A DNA stretch of 64,000 bases from Alistipes megaguti (GTDB lineage: Bacteria > Bacteroidota > Bacteroidia > Bacteroidales > Rikenellaceae): NCBI RefSeq assembly GCF_900604385.1, contig NZ_LR027382.1, forward strand, positions 2,009,501 through 2,073,500, in the 5' to 3' direction. Below the pieces are notes generated by a model. It did no database searches and was not told the DNA's origin. It saw only the letters and a list, made by a program, of their open reading frames with translations. Positions 40,405 to 49,344 of the stretch are shown here, one piece after another. The number at the start of each line of letters is the position of its first letter. Within the stretch, counting starts at the first letter, position 1. Position numbers and translations under genes: made by a program.

Positions 40405-42555
40405 ATGGCTACTGAAAAATCGACACTTCCTGCTCCCGAGGAGCAAGTCAGCCCCGTGGCTGAAGATGCGAAAACGAGTCCCGTGGCGACTCCCGAATCC
40501 GCTGAACCCGAAACTCCGACCGAGGCGTCGACCCCGGCTGAATCCGTGACGGCCCCGATGCCGGAGACCCCGCAGGAGCCCGTCGGTGCCGCTCCGGAAG
40601 AGGTAGCCCCGGAAGAGGTGGCACGCCCCAAACGCGCCCGGATCAAACCCGCTGCGGAACCCGTCGTCGAATTCGATGACGAGACGGCTCCCGCTGACGT
40701 GCGGGTCGATTTCGCCGACGAGGAGGCCGCTCTGGCCGCCCACGACGCCGGACTCGAACTCGAGGGCGAAACCGCCGAGGAGGCCGAAGCCGATCAGCTG
40801 GCCGAAGAGCAGAAAAGCTCGCCCGAGGAGAAGTTCGCCGGCAAGAGCAAGGAGGAGCTCGTGGGACTCTTCGCCCGCATGCTCGAAGAGCAGCCCGTAC
40901 AGTCGATCCGCCGCGATGTCGAGGCGCTGAAGATCGCCTTCTACCGCCTGCGCCGCGCCGAGGTCGAGGCGGCACGCCGCCGCTTCCTCGAGGGGGGCGG
41001 TGCCGAGGAGGATTTCGCCCCTGCCGTCGACGGCGCCGAGGTGCAGCTCAAGGAGCTCTTCAAGGAGTACCGCCGCCGCCGCGACATCTTCATCGCCAAC
41101 CTCGAGGCCGAAAAGGAGGCCAATCTCAAGGTCAAGCAGCAGATCATCGAGGAGCTCAAGGAGCTCGTAAACTCCGATGAGACGCTCAACCATACCTTCA
41201 ACAAGTTCCGCGAACTGCAGCAGCGCTGGCGCGAAACGGGACCCGTTCCCCAGCAGTACATCAAGGATCTCTGGGAGACCTACAACCTCCATGTCGAGAA
41301 CTTCTATAACTTCATCAAGATCAACAAGGAACTGCGCGACCTGGATCTGAAGAAAAACTACGAACAGAAGGTCGCCCTCTGCGAACAGGCCGAGGCCCTG
41401 CTGCTCGAACCTTCGGTGGTCGAGGCCTTCCACAAGCTGCAGAAGCTCCACGATCAGTGGCGCGAGACGGGTCCCGTGGCCAACGAGTACAAGGAGACGC
41501 TCTGGGAGCGTTTCAAGGCCGCTTCGAGCCGCATCAACAAACTGCATCAGGAGCACTTCGAGGCCCTGAAGGCCGAACAGGTCAAGAATCTCGAACTCAA
41601 GACCGGCCTCTGCGAGGCAACCGAGGAGCTCGCCTCGCAGCCGCTCACTACCCGCAAGGAGTGGAACCGTGCCAGCGACAAACTGCTCGAGATCCAGAAG
41701 ACCTGGAAGACCATCGGTTTCGCCCCCAAGAAGGACAACAACCGTATCTACGAACGTTTCCGCACGGCCTGCGACAAGTTCTTCGAGGCCAAGCGCCAGT
41801 TCTACGCCGGCCTGAAGACCGAGATGGAGCACAACCTGCAGCTCAAGAACGAGATCTGCGAGGCTGCCGAATCACTGGTGAACAGCGAGGAGTGGAAGAA
41901 GACCACTGACGAACTGATCGCCCTGCAGGCCCGCTGGAAACAGATCGGCGCCGTCTCGCGCCGCCACTCCGAGGCCGTCTGGAAACGCTTCCGCGCCGCC
42001 TGCGACAAGTTCTTCGAGCGCAAGGCCGCCCACTTCGCCTCGGTCGACGGCGAGTATGAGGAGAACCTGCGCCGCAAGCAGGCCCTGCTCGACGAAATGG
42101 CCGCGGCCGACGTCCGCACGGGCGGCTACGAGGTGATCCGCGACTTCCAGCGCCGCTGGAGCGAGATCGGATTCGTGCCCATCAAGCAGAAGGATGCCAT
42201 TCAGAAGCGATACAAGGCCGCCGTCGACGAACTCTTCAACGCCCTGCGCGGTTCGGAACGCGACCGCTCGATGGGCCGCTTCCGCGAGAAGATCTCCTCG
42301 ATGAAGGGCTCCGGCGACCGCCGCCTGCGCACGGAACGCGACCGTCTCTACAACAAGGTGCGTCAGTTGGAGCAGGAGATCGCCCTGCTGGAGAACAACA
42401 TCGGATTCTTCGCCAAATCGAAAAACGCCGAGTCGCTCATCGCCGACGTGCGCGCCAAGATCGAACGGGCCCGCCAGGAGATGGCCGCAACCGTCGAGAA
42501 GGTCCGCATGATCGACCGCCAGGAGGCCGACGCAGACAAGGACCCGAACGCCTGA
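40405..42555 (+). CDS. DUF349 repeat protein
   Basis: 716 aa. The first 120 residues are acidic, Pro/Glu/Ala-rich and probably disordered. The rest is a tandem array of DUF349 helical repeats, each recognised by a QQRWRETGPV or ARWKQIGAV / RRWSEIGFV type core followed by LWERFKAASSR / VWKRFRAACDKFF. I count at least five. A final coiled coil (RDRLYNKVRQLEQEIALLENNIGFF) ends the protein. DUF349 proteins are widespread in Bacteroidetes; their function is unknown. The ATG at 40405 is preferred to an adjacent GTG at 40402. Confidence 0.88.
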   Translation: MATEKSTLPAPEEQVSPVAEDAKTSPVATPESAEPETPTEASTPAESVTAPMPETPQEPVGAAPEEVAPEEVARPKRARIKPAAEPVVEFDDETAPADVRVDFADEEAALAAHDAGLELEGETAEEAEADQLAEEQKSSPEEKFAGKSKEELVGLFARMLEEQPVQSIRRDVEALKIAFYRLRRAEVEAARRRFLEGGGAEEDFAPAVDGAEVQLKELFKEYRRRRDIFIANLEAEKEANLKVKQQIIEELKELVNSDETLNHTFNKFRELQQRWRETGPVPQQYIKDLWETYNLHVENFYNFIKINKELRDLDLKKNYEQKVALCEQAEALLLEPSVVEAFHKLQKLHDQWRETGPVANEYKETLWERFKAASSRINKLHQEHFEALKAEQVKNLELKTGLCEATEELASQPLTTRKEWNRASDKLLEIQKTWKTIGFAPKKDNNRIYERFRTACDKFFEAKRQFYAGLKTEMEHNLQLKNEICEAAESLVNSEEWKKTTDELIALQARWKQIGAVSRRHSEAVWKRFRAACDKFFERKAAHFASVDGEYEENLRRKQALLDEMAAADVRTGGYEVIRDFQRRWSEIGFVPIKQKDAIQKRYKAAVDELFNALRGSERDRSMGRFREKISSMKGSGDRRLRTERDRLYNKVRQLEQEIALLENNIGFFAKSKNAESLIADVRAKIERARQEMAATVEKVRMIDRQEADADKDPNA

Positions 42556-42574
42556 CAGATGCTTCTCAAACCGT

Positions 42575-42599
42575 ATCGATCGGAGCCAGTCCGGTCGAT
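42575..42599 (+). terminator. Weak hairpin after the DUF349 gene
   Basis: ATCGATCGGA pairs with TCCGGTCGAT (one G-U) around GCCAG. Only a short GTTTAA follows, so termination would be weak; pyrG may be partly co-transcribed. Confidence 0.4.
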
Positions 42600-42660
42600 C
42601 GGTGTTTAAGGATTCAACCGTAAGAGACAGACAAGACAAAATACAGAAAATCAAAACAGC

Positions 42661-44286
42661 ATGAAACTGACCAAACCCAAGTACATATTCGTGACGGGCG
42701 GTGTGGCATCGTCGCTCGGCAAGGGTATCATTTCGGCTTCGATCGCCCGCCTGCTGCAGGCGCGTGGCTATTCGGTGACCATTCAGAAACTCGACCCCTA
42801 TATCAACGTCGACCCCGGAACGCTCAACCCCTACGAGCACGGCGAGTGCTATGTCACCGAAGACGGCGCCGAGACCGACCTCGACCTGGGCCACTACGAG
42901 CGCTTTACGAATCAGCCCACCTCGAAGGCCAACAACGTCACTACGGGCCGCATCTACAAGAGCGTCATCGAGAAGGAGCGCAAGGGCGAATACCTCGGCC
43001 GCACGGTGCAGGTCATCCCCCACATCACCGACGAGATCAAACGCCGCATCCAGCTGCTGGGTCAGACCAAAAAGTTTGATATCATCATCACCGAGATCGG
43101 CGGTACGGTCGGCGACATCGAGTCGCAGCCCTTCATCGAGTCGGTGCGTCAGCTCCGCTACTCGCTCGGCTACAGGAATACGGCGCTGGTCCATCTGACG
43201 CTGATCCCCTACATGGCCGCTTCGGGCGAGATGAAGACCAAACCGACGCAGCACTCGGTCAAGGCGCTGCTCGAGAACGGTCTGCAGCCCGACATCCTCG
43301 TGCTGCGCGCCGAGCGTCCCCTGACCACCTCCCTCAAGCGCAAGGTGGCCCTCTTCTGCAACGTCGACGCCAACGCCGTCATGGAGTCGATCGACGTGCC
43401 GACGATCTACGAGGTGCCCCTGAAGATGCACGAACAGCACCTGGACGAGGTCGTTCTCGACAAGCTCAACCTCCCGGCCGAGAAGGAGCCCGACATGACC
43501 GCCTGGAGCGCCTTTGTCGACAAGATCAAGCACCCCTCCCGGAAGATCGACATCGCCCTGGTCGGCAAGTACACCGAACTCCACGACGCCTACAAGTCGA
43601 TCAGCGAGTCGTTCATCCACGCCGGGGCAGTCAACGACTGCCACGTCAAGCTCCACTACGTCAACTCGGAGAAGATCACGCCCGAGACTGTTGCCGCCCA
43701 GCTGGGCAAGATGGCCGGTATTCTGGTGGCCCCCGGTTTCGGAAACCGCGGCATCGAGGGCAAGATCGAGGCCGTGCGCTTCGCCCGTGAAAACCGCATT
43801 CCGTTCCTCGGAATCTGCCTGGGCATGCAGTGCGCCGTGATCGAGTTCGCCCGCAACGTCCTCGGCATCGCCGACGCCAACTCGAGCGAAATGGAGCAGA
43901 CGGCCCATCCGGTCATCGACCTGATGGAGGAGCAGAAGGGTGTCACGGCCAAGGGCGGCACGATGCGTCTGGGCGCCTATCCCTGCGTGCTGAAGAAGGG
44001 TTCGAAGGTGGCTGCCGCCTACGGGAAACTCAACATCTCGGAGCGTCACCGCCACCGTTACGAATTCAACAACGACTATCTGGAGCGTTTCGAGGCCGCC
44101 GGCATGAAGGCCGTCGGCGTGAATCCCGACACCAATCTGGTCGAGGTGGTCGAAATCGAGGACCATCCCTGGTTCGTCGGTACGCAGTACCACCCCGAGT
44201 ACAAGAGCACGGTGCTGAGCCCCTCGCCGCTCTTCGTCGCCTTCGTCAAGGCCGCACTCGATTACACCGACGCGAAAAAAAAGTAG
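42661..44286 (+). CDS. pyrG: CTP synthase
   Basis: 541 aa. The synthetase domain opens with KYIFVTGGVASSLGKGIISASIARLLQ and contains QKLDPYINVDPGTLNPYEHGE. The glutaminase domain (about 290-541) carries GILVAPGFGNRG, FLGICLGMQCAVIEFARN with the catalytic Cys, and TQYHPEYKS with His/Glu. Converts UTP to CTP using glutamine. The full triad is present, unlike the glutaminase of the window's NadE. yidC follows 63 bp downstream. Confidence 0.97.
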   Translation: MKLTKPKYIFVTGGVASSLGKGIISASIARLLQARGYSVTIQKLDPYINVDPGTLNPYEHGECYVTEDGAETDLDLGHYERFTNQPTSKANNVTTGRIYKSVIEKERKGEYLGRTVQVIPHITDEIKRRIQLLGQTKKFDIIITEIGGTVGDIESQPFIESVRQLRYSLGYRNTALVHLTLIPYMAASGEMKTKPTQHSVKALLENGLQPDILVLRAERPLTTSLKRKVALFCNVDANAVMESIDVPTIYEVPLKMHEQHLDEVVLDKLNLPAEKEPDMTAWSAFVDKIKHPSRKIDIALVGKYTELHDAYKSISESFIHAGAVNDCHVKLHYVNSEKITPETVAAQLGKMAGILVAPGFGNRGIEGKIEAVRFARENRIPFLGICLGMQCAVIEFARNVLGIADANSSEMEQTAHPVIDLMEEQKGVTAKGGTMRLGAYPCVLKKGSKVAAAYGKLNISERHRHRYEFNNDYLERFEAAGMKAVGVNPDTNLVEVVEIEDHPWFVGTQYHPEYKSTVLSPSPLFVAFVKAALDYTDAKKK

Positions 44287-44349
44287 CCCGGCCCGGTTTG
44301 ATCGCTTCCCCGTTTGATTACTCACTCAAAAACAAGCAACAACGTTTGA

Positions 44350-46305
44350 ATGGATAAGAAATCGATTATCGGTATTGCCGTCGTGGCGCTCCTCTTCCTG
44401 GGGTTCGCCTTCTTCAGCAGTAAGGAACAGAAAGAATATCAGGAGCAGAAGGCCCTCTACGACGCCTATGTCGACTCGGTGGCCCGGGCTTCGCAACCCG
44501 TGACCCCGCTGGCTGCAGGCGCCGATTCGCTCGCTGCGGCGGATGCCGTGTTGGCCGATCCGGCCGATGCCGATTCGCTCGCCGCTGCGGCCCGGGTGCG
44601 TCAGGTCGAGATGCTCGGCGAGGCTCTTACGGCCGCCCGCGAGGCCGAGGCCGAGGAGTTCACCGTCGAGAACGACGTGATCGCCGTCCGCTTCTCGACC
44701 CGCGGCGGTCAGGTCAAGGGGGTCACCCTGAAGGATTTCACCAAGTATGCCCCCCGCGGAGAACGCAGCCAGCTTGTCGAGCTGATGGATCCCTCGACGT
44801 CGCGTTTCGGGTTGTCGTTCTACGTCAAGAACGGCCTGCGGAATATCCCCGTCAACACGCTGGACTACGTCTTCGAGGCGCAGCCCGTCGAGACGCTCGG
44901 GGACGGGGCCCGACAGGTGGTCATGCGTCTGCCCGTGGCCGAAGGGGCTGCGTTGGAGTACCGGTACCTTATATATGATACGAAGACCCCGCAGCGCGAC
45001 TATCTGGTCGATTTCGACGTGTGCCTGGTCAACATGGCTCATGCCATGGCCAACCAGACCCAGATTCAGATCGACTGGTCGAACGATACCTATCAGAACG
45101 AGCGTGGATTCCAGAACGAAAACATGTACACCACGCTGGCCTACCGCTTCCCCGATGAAAACTCGATCGAAGAGCTGGGCATGAGCGAAAAGTCCAAGTC
45201 CAAGGAAGTCTCTTCGCAGGTCAACTGGGTGGCCTTCAAGCAGCAGTTCTTCTCGTCGGTCTTCATCGCCCCGGAGAATGTCTCCTATGCCAACCTGTCG
45301 TTCACGACGGCCGCTCCCGAATCGGATCTGCTCAAGAGCTTCTCGGCTCAGATGACCGTGCCCTATACGCCGCAGACCCAGAACTATGACTTCGCCTTCT
45401 ACTTCGGCCCCAACAAGTATTCGATCCTCAAGAAGGTCGAGTTCCCGGCCGGTGACGACATCCACCTCGAACGGCTGGTTCCGCTGGGGTGGGGTATCTT
45501 CGGTTGGGTCAACCGCTGGTGCGTGATTCCGGTCTTCGACTTCCTGCGCAACTACATCGCGAACTTCGGCATCATCATCCTGATCCTCGTCATTCTGGTC
45601 AAGATCGTCATCTTCCCGATGACCTACAAGAGCTATGTCTCGATGGCCAAGATGCGACTGATCAAGCCCAAGGTCGACGAACTCAACAAGAAGTATCCCA
45701 AGCAGGAGGATGCCATGAAGCGCCAGCAGGCCACCTTGGAGCTCTACAAGAAGGCCGGCATCAACCCCATGGGCGGTTGTATCCCGATGCTGATTCAGTT
45801 GCCGATTCTGATCGCCATGTTCCGCTTCTTCCCGGCTTCGATCGAGCTGCGCGGGCAGTCGTTCCTCTGGGCCGACGACCTCTCGTCGTACGACAGCGTG
45901 CTGAATCTGCCCTTCTCGATCCCCTTCTACGGCGACCATGTCTCGCTGTTTGCCCTGCTGATGGCCATCTCGCTCTTCGGCTATTCGTGGTACAACTACC
46001 AGCAGACGGCCTCCTCACAGCCCCAGATGGCCGGCATGAAGTTCATGATGCTCTATCTGATGCCGATCATGATGCTCCTGTGGTTCAACAGCTACTCGAG
46101 CGGTCTGTGCTACTATTACCTCCTCTCGAACCTCATTACCATCGGGCAGACGCTCGTGATCCGGCGGATGGTCGATGACGAGAAGATTCATGCCATCATG
46201 GAGGCCAATGCCGCCCGAAAATCCAAGGGCAAGAAATCGAAATTCCAGCAGCGTTATGAAGAGTTGCTCCGTCAGCAGGAGCAGCAGCGCGCCCGCCGCA
46301 AATAG
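44350..46305 (+). CDS. yidC: Membrane protein insertase YidC
   Basis: 651 aa. Transmembrane helix 1 is at residues about 5-22. A large periplasmic domain (about 50-370) follows, and the conserved five-helix insertase core begins near 385 (WGIFGWVNRWCVIPVFDFLRNY). KVVIFPMTYKSYVSMAKMR-like and AGINPMGGCIPMLIQLPILIAMFRFFP segments and the hydrophilic groove are recognisable. The C-terminus is basic (KSKGKKSKF). It inserts inner-membrane proteins with or without SecYEG. Confidence 0.96.
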   Translation: MDKKSIIGIAVVALLFLGFAFFSSKEQKEYQEQKALYDAYVDSVARASQPVTPLAAGADSLAAADAVLADPADADSLAAAARVRQVEMLGEALTAAREAEAEEFTVENDVIAVRFSTRGGQVKGVTLKDFTKYAPRGERSQLVELMDPSTSRFGLSFYVKNGLRNIPVNTLDYVFEAQPVETLGDGARQVVMRLPVAEGAALEYRYLIYDTKTPQRDYLVDFDVCLVNMAHAMANQTQIQIDWSNDTYQNERGFQNENMYTTLAYRFPDENSIEELGMSEKSKSKEVSSQVNWVAFKQQFFSSVFIAPENVSYANLSFTTAAPESDLLKSFSAQMTVPYTPQTQNYDFAFYFGPNKYSILKKVEFPAGDDIHLERLVPLGWGIFGWVNRWCVIPVFDFLRNYIANFGIIILILVILVKIVIFPMTYKSYVSMAKMRLIKPKVDELNKKYPKQEDAMKRQQATLELYKKAGINPMGGCIPMLIQLPILIAMFRFFPASIELRGQSFLWADDLSSYDSVLNLPFSIPFYGDHVSLFALLMAISLFGYSWYNYQQTASSQPQMAGMKFMMLYLMPIMMLLWFNSYSSGLCYYYLLSNLITIGQTLVIRRMVDDEKIHAIMEANAARKSKGKKSKFQQRYEELLRQQEQQRARRK

Positions 46306-46387
46306 TCGGATGGCCGTTGTCCGCGGTTCGTCGGGGTCGGTGATCCGGCCAGACTGACGTCCCGGAACTTCGGACGAAGCCGTATGA

Positions 46388-46422
46388 AAAAAGGGCTCTC
46401 CCCCGGCGGGAGAGTCCTTTTT
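46388..46422 (+). terminator. Bidirectional terminator between yidC and esterase gene
   Basis: GGGCTCTCCC and GGGAGAGTCC (one G-U pair) flank a 5-base loop (46393-46417), with T5 on the plus side and A-rich sequence on the other, so both convergent genes can use it. Confidence 0.85.
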
Positions 46423-46459
46423 CGTGCGGTGTGCTTCGGGACCGGATTGGGTGCTCCTT

Positions 46460-47305
46460 CTATTCGTCGAAACCGATCGAGAAGAAGGTCAGTATGTCGG
46501 CCAGCACCTGCTGCCAGTAGCGCCACGTGTGGCCGCCGTCGCGCATCCGGTACTGGACGGGGATGTTGCGCTCGCGCATCAGCGTGTAGAAGGCGACGTT
46601 GCTCTTCCAGAGAAAATCGTCGTCGCCGCAGTCCACCCACCAGCGGATCGTTCGGGCTTGCTCCACCTCTTGGTCGGTCATCGCACGCAGCTGTGCCACC
46701 GGCGAGTTCTCCACCACGGAGCGTTGGAAGTCGTTGTCGTAGTTGCGTGGAGAGGGGAAGAGATCCAGCAGCCCGCTCATCGAGCAGGCCGAGCCGAACA
46801 GCTCCGGGTGGCGGAGGGCATAGGCCGCCGTGCCGCCTCCGCCCATCGAAAGCCCGGCAATGGCACGGTGCTGTTTGTCGGCAAGAATCCGGTAGCGGCT
46901 CTCGATCTGCGGCATGAACTCCTCGAAGAAGAAGCGTTCGTAGGGCCAGCCCGGAACATCGAAGTAGCCCATGTGAAGACCGGTGTGGTTCTCGCCCTCG
47001 CCCGAGGCGTCGGGCATGACGATCACCATCGGGTGGGCCAGTCCCGCGGCAAAGGCTTCATCGGCAATCTGGCGCATGTTGCCCTTCTCGGTCCAGGCCG
47101 TATGGGTATCGCTGGCGCCGTGAAGCAGGTAGAGAATCGGGTAGCTGCGCGTCGTGTCGCAGTCGTAGCCGTCGGGCAGGTAGACCGTGCAGCTCTTGTC
47201 GGCGTTGAGCAGTTGGCTATGCAGCGTTAAGGTCTCCAGACGGCTCTTTGCCGTCAGTGGGGCGGCGAAACAGAGTATCGCCGCAAGGATCGACAAGCAT
47301 TTCAT
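46460..47305 (-). CDS. Secreted alpha/beta-hydrolase esterase (CE1/esterase D-like)
   Basis: 281 aa with an N-terminal signal peptide (CLSILAAILCFAAPLTAKS). CTVYLPDGYD and YPILYLLHGASDTHTAW start the fold. The nucleophile is in AIAGLSMGGGGTAAYALRHPE; WVDCGDDDFLW supplies the Asp and DGGHTWRYW the His. Relatives include feruloyl and acetyl-xylan esterases and mycolyltransferase-like enzymes; the substrate is not evident. No glycan-utilisation genes accompany it here. Confidence 0.88.
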   Translation of the reverse strand: MKCLSILAAILCFAAPLTAKSRLETLTLHSQLLNADKSCTVYLPDGYDCDTTRSYPILYLLHGASDTHTAWTEKGNMRQIADEAFAAGLAHPMVIVMPDASGEGENHTGLHMGYFDVPGWPYERFFFEEFMPQIESRYRILADKQHRAIAGLSMGGGGTAAYALRHPELFGSACSMSGLLDLFPSPRNYDNDFQRSVVENSPVAQLRAMTDQEVEQARTIRWWVDCGDDDFLWKSNVAFYTLMRERNIPVQYRMRDGGHTWRYWQQVLADILTFFSIGFDE

Positions 47306-47392
47306 ATTTAGCTGGAATTTGGAATTCGATTCGGCTTTCTTTTCCGCGGCCCGGCTCCCTTGGTGCCCGGCTCCTTGCAGCGTTTTGGCACA

Positions 47393-47449
47393 CTCTCGGC
47401 TGCCCGGGTTCCTCTCGGCGGCTTGGCTTCCTCTCGGCTGCCCGGGTTC
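47393..47449. repeat. 19-bp tandem repeat 3' of rlmI
   Basis: Three contiguous 19-bp units start at 47393, 47412 and 47431. The first and third are identical (CTCTCGGCTGCCCGGGTTC); the second differs in the middle. Degenerate C-rich sequence continues to 47516. It is G-rich in the sense of the rlmI transcript, whose stop codon is at 47517. It lies between rlmI and the downstream same-strand esterase gene. Confidence 0.85.
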
Positions 47450-47516
47450 TCCCTGTGCTCCGGATTCTCTCGTCGGCCCGGGCCCTTTTCTTTCCCCCCC
47501 CTCTTCGCCCCTTTCG

Positions 47517-48716
47517 CTACTCGACGTAGAGAACCAACCCCTTGAGGTATTCGCCCTCGGGGTGGTAGATGTTGATCGGGTGGTCGGCCGGCTGGGTCAG
47601 CTGGTGCAGAATCCGCACCTTGCGCCCGGCGATGGCTGCCGCCGAGAAGACCGTCGTGCGGAACAGCTCCTTCGAAACTGCCTGCGAGCAGGAGAAGGTA
47701 AAGAGTATGCCGCCCGGACGGATCTGTGACAATGCCCGTGCATTGAGCCGTTTGTAGCCCTGCATGGCGTTGCTCAACACTTTGTGGTGTTTGGCGAAGG
47801 CCGGAGGGTCGAGGATGATCAGGTCGTAGCGGTCACCGATCTCCTTGAGGTACTCCACGGCATCGGCCGCCAGTTCCCGGTGGTTGTCCGTCTCTCCGAA
47901 GTTGAGCCGCATGTTCTCCGTGGCCAGCTCCACGGCCCGCTCCGACGAGTCGACCGAAACCACCTCGCGAGCCCCGCCCGAGAGGGCATAGACCGAAAAT
48001 CCGCCCGTATAGCAGAACGTATTGAGCACCGTGCGGCCTCGGGCGTAGCGTTTCACGAGCTCGCGGTTCTCACGCTGGTCGAGGAAGAAGCCCGTCTTCT
48101 GCCCCTCCTCCCAGTTGACGAGAAACTGTTCGCCGTTCTCGAGGACCACCTGCGACGGGTTTTCGGCGTGGCCCCACAGGTAGCCGTCAACGGCCCCGAG
48201 GTGCGCCTTGAAGGGGAGTGTCTGCGACGATTTGTCGTAGATGGCCGTCAGGCGGTCGCCGTAGGCCGCGCGCAGCGCCTCGGCAATCTCCATCCGTGAA
48301 CGGTACATCCCCACCGAGTGGCACTGGATGACGGCCGTCGTGCCGTAGATGTCCACCACGAGTCCCGGCAGCGAATCCCCCTCGCCGTGGATGAGCCGAT
48401 AGCAGGTCGTCGTGGGGTTGTCCGTCAGACCGAGCGTGCGCCGCACGTCGTGGGCCACGGCCACGCGCCGGTTCCACCATGCCTGGTCGATCGGTTCGCG
48501 TTCGAACGAGAGCACCCGCACGGCGATCGATCCGACCTGGTAGTGGCCCTGGGCGATGAAGTCGCCCGTGTGGGTGTAGACCTCGACGAGGGCCCCTTCG
48601 GCGAAATCCTCCTCCTCTTCGGCCCGGATGTGGTCGATGGCCCCCGAGAAGATCCACGGGTGGCGGCGCAGGAGCGACTCCTCCTTGCCTTTGCGCAGAA
48701 TGACTTGTGGTATCAT
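47517..48716 (-). CDS. rlmI: RlmI-type 23S rRNA (cytosine-C5) methyltransferase
   Basis: 399 aa. The N-terminal PUA domain starts VILRKGKEESLLRRHPWIFSGAI. A middle RlmI-like EEHEH-type domain precedes the SAM fold: TGFFLDQRENRELV, VLNTFCYTGGFSVYAL (motif I), LIILDPPAFAKHH, and FTFSCSQAVSKELF with the catalytic Cys region. The closest characterised enzyme methylates C1962 of E. coli 23S rRNA. Its ATG overlaps the exonuclease stop (ATGA), so it is coupled. Confidence 0.9.
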   Translation of the reverse strand: MIPQVILRKGKEESLLRRHPWIFSGAIDHIRAEEEEDFAEGALVEVYTHTGDFIAQGHYQVGSIAVRVLSFEREPIDQAWWNRRVAVAHDVRRTLGLTDNPTTTCYRLIHGEGDSLPGLVVDIYGTTAVIQCHSVGMYRSRMEIAEALRAAYGDRLTAIYDKSSQTLPFKAHLGAVDGYLWGHAENPSQVVLENGEQFLVNWEEGQKTGFFLDQRENRELVKRYARGRTVLNTFCYTGGFSVYALSGGAREVVSVDSSERAVELATENMRLNFGETDNHRELAADAVEYLKEIGDRYDLIILDPPAFAKHHKVLSNAMQGYKRLNARALSQIRPGGILFTFSCSQAVSKELFRTTVFSAAAIAGRKVRILHQLTQPADHPINIYHPEGEYLKGLVLYVE

Positions 48717-49321
48717 GATCGTAGCGTTTTTTGCGGGGTGCGGAGCAGCTTTTCGTAGATCCGTGTGCAGACCCACGCATCGGTGGCGGCGTAGAGCTGC
48801 TGCTTGTCGGTCAGCGTCGCGGCCTCCCAGTTGCTCAGCCGCTGGGCCTTCGAGACACGCTGTCCCAGCACGATGGCCGAGAGCTTGCGCAGGCTCTTCT
48901 CGCCGATGCCCCACTGCGGGGCGATCGACTGCAGGTCGATGAATCCCGCCTCGCGGAAGTGGCGGATCTGGTGCAGCGCACGCAGATCGCCTGCCACATC
49001 GGCCCCGACCTTGAGCACCTGTTTGTTCTCGAGCAGCTGCAGGATGGGTTTGGCCAGCGGAATCCGGTTCAGCCGGAAGAGATAGCAGACCGTCGGCGTC
49101 GAGAGCTGGAGCAGCGATACGCGGAAGGTCACCCCCGGACGGAACGACGGCCGCGTCTCGGTGTCGAAGCCGATCACCGGTTCGGCGGCAAGCACCTTGC
49201 AGGCCTCGACGATGTCGCGTTCGTGGTCGATGATACAGATCCGGCCTCCGAACTCGATGGCCGGAAGCTGGGCGGTCTCTTCGTTGCTGATCTTATCGGT
49301 AAAGTTGTTGACTGTGGTCAT
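48713..49321 (-). CDS. 3'-5' exonuclease domain protein (DEDDy)
   Basis: 202 aa single-domain RNase D-like exonuclease. DEDDy residues are visible: PVIGFDTETRPSF (Asp, Glu), LKVGADVAGDLRAL (Asp), and DKQQLYAATDAWVCTRIYE (Tyr, Asp). No HRDC domain is present. It may act on RNA or DNA 3' ends; the position between recQ and rlmI does not settle which. The ATG at 49321 lies 23 bp after recQ. Confidence 0.9.
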   Translation of the reverse strand: MTTVNNFTDKISNEETAQLPAIEFGGRICIIDHERDIVEACKVLAAEPVIGFDTETRPSFRPGVTFRVSLLQLSTPTVCYLFRLNRIPLAKPILQLLENKQVLKVGADVAGDLRALHQIRHFREAGFIDLQSIAPQWGIGEKSLRKLSAIVLGQRVSKAQRLSNWEAATLTDKQQLYAATDAWVCTRIYEKLLRTPQKTLRS

Positions 49322-49344
49322 CCCGAGTGAATGTTCCTGCAAAA

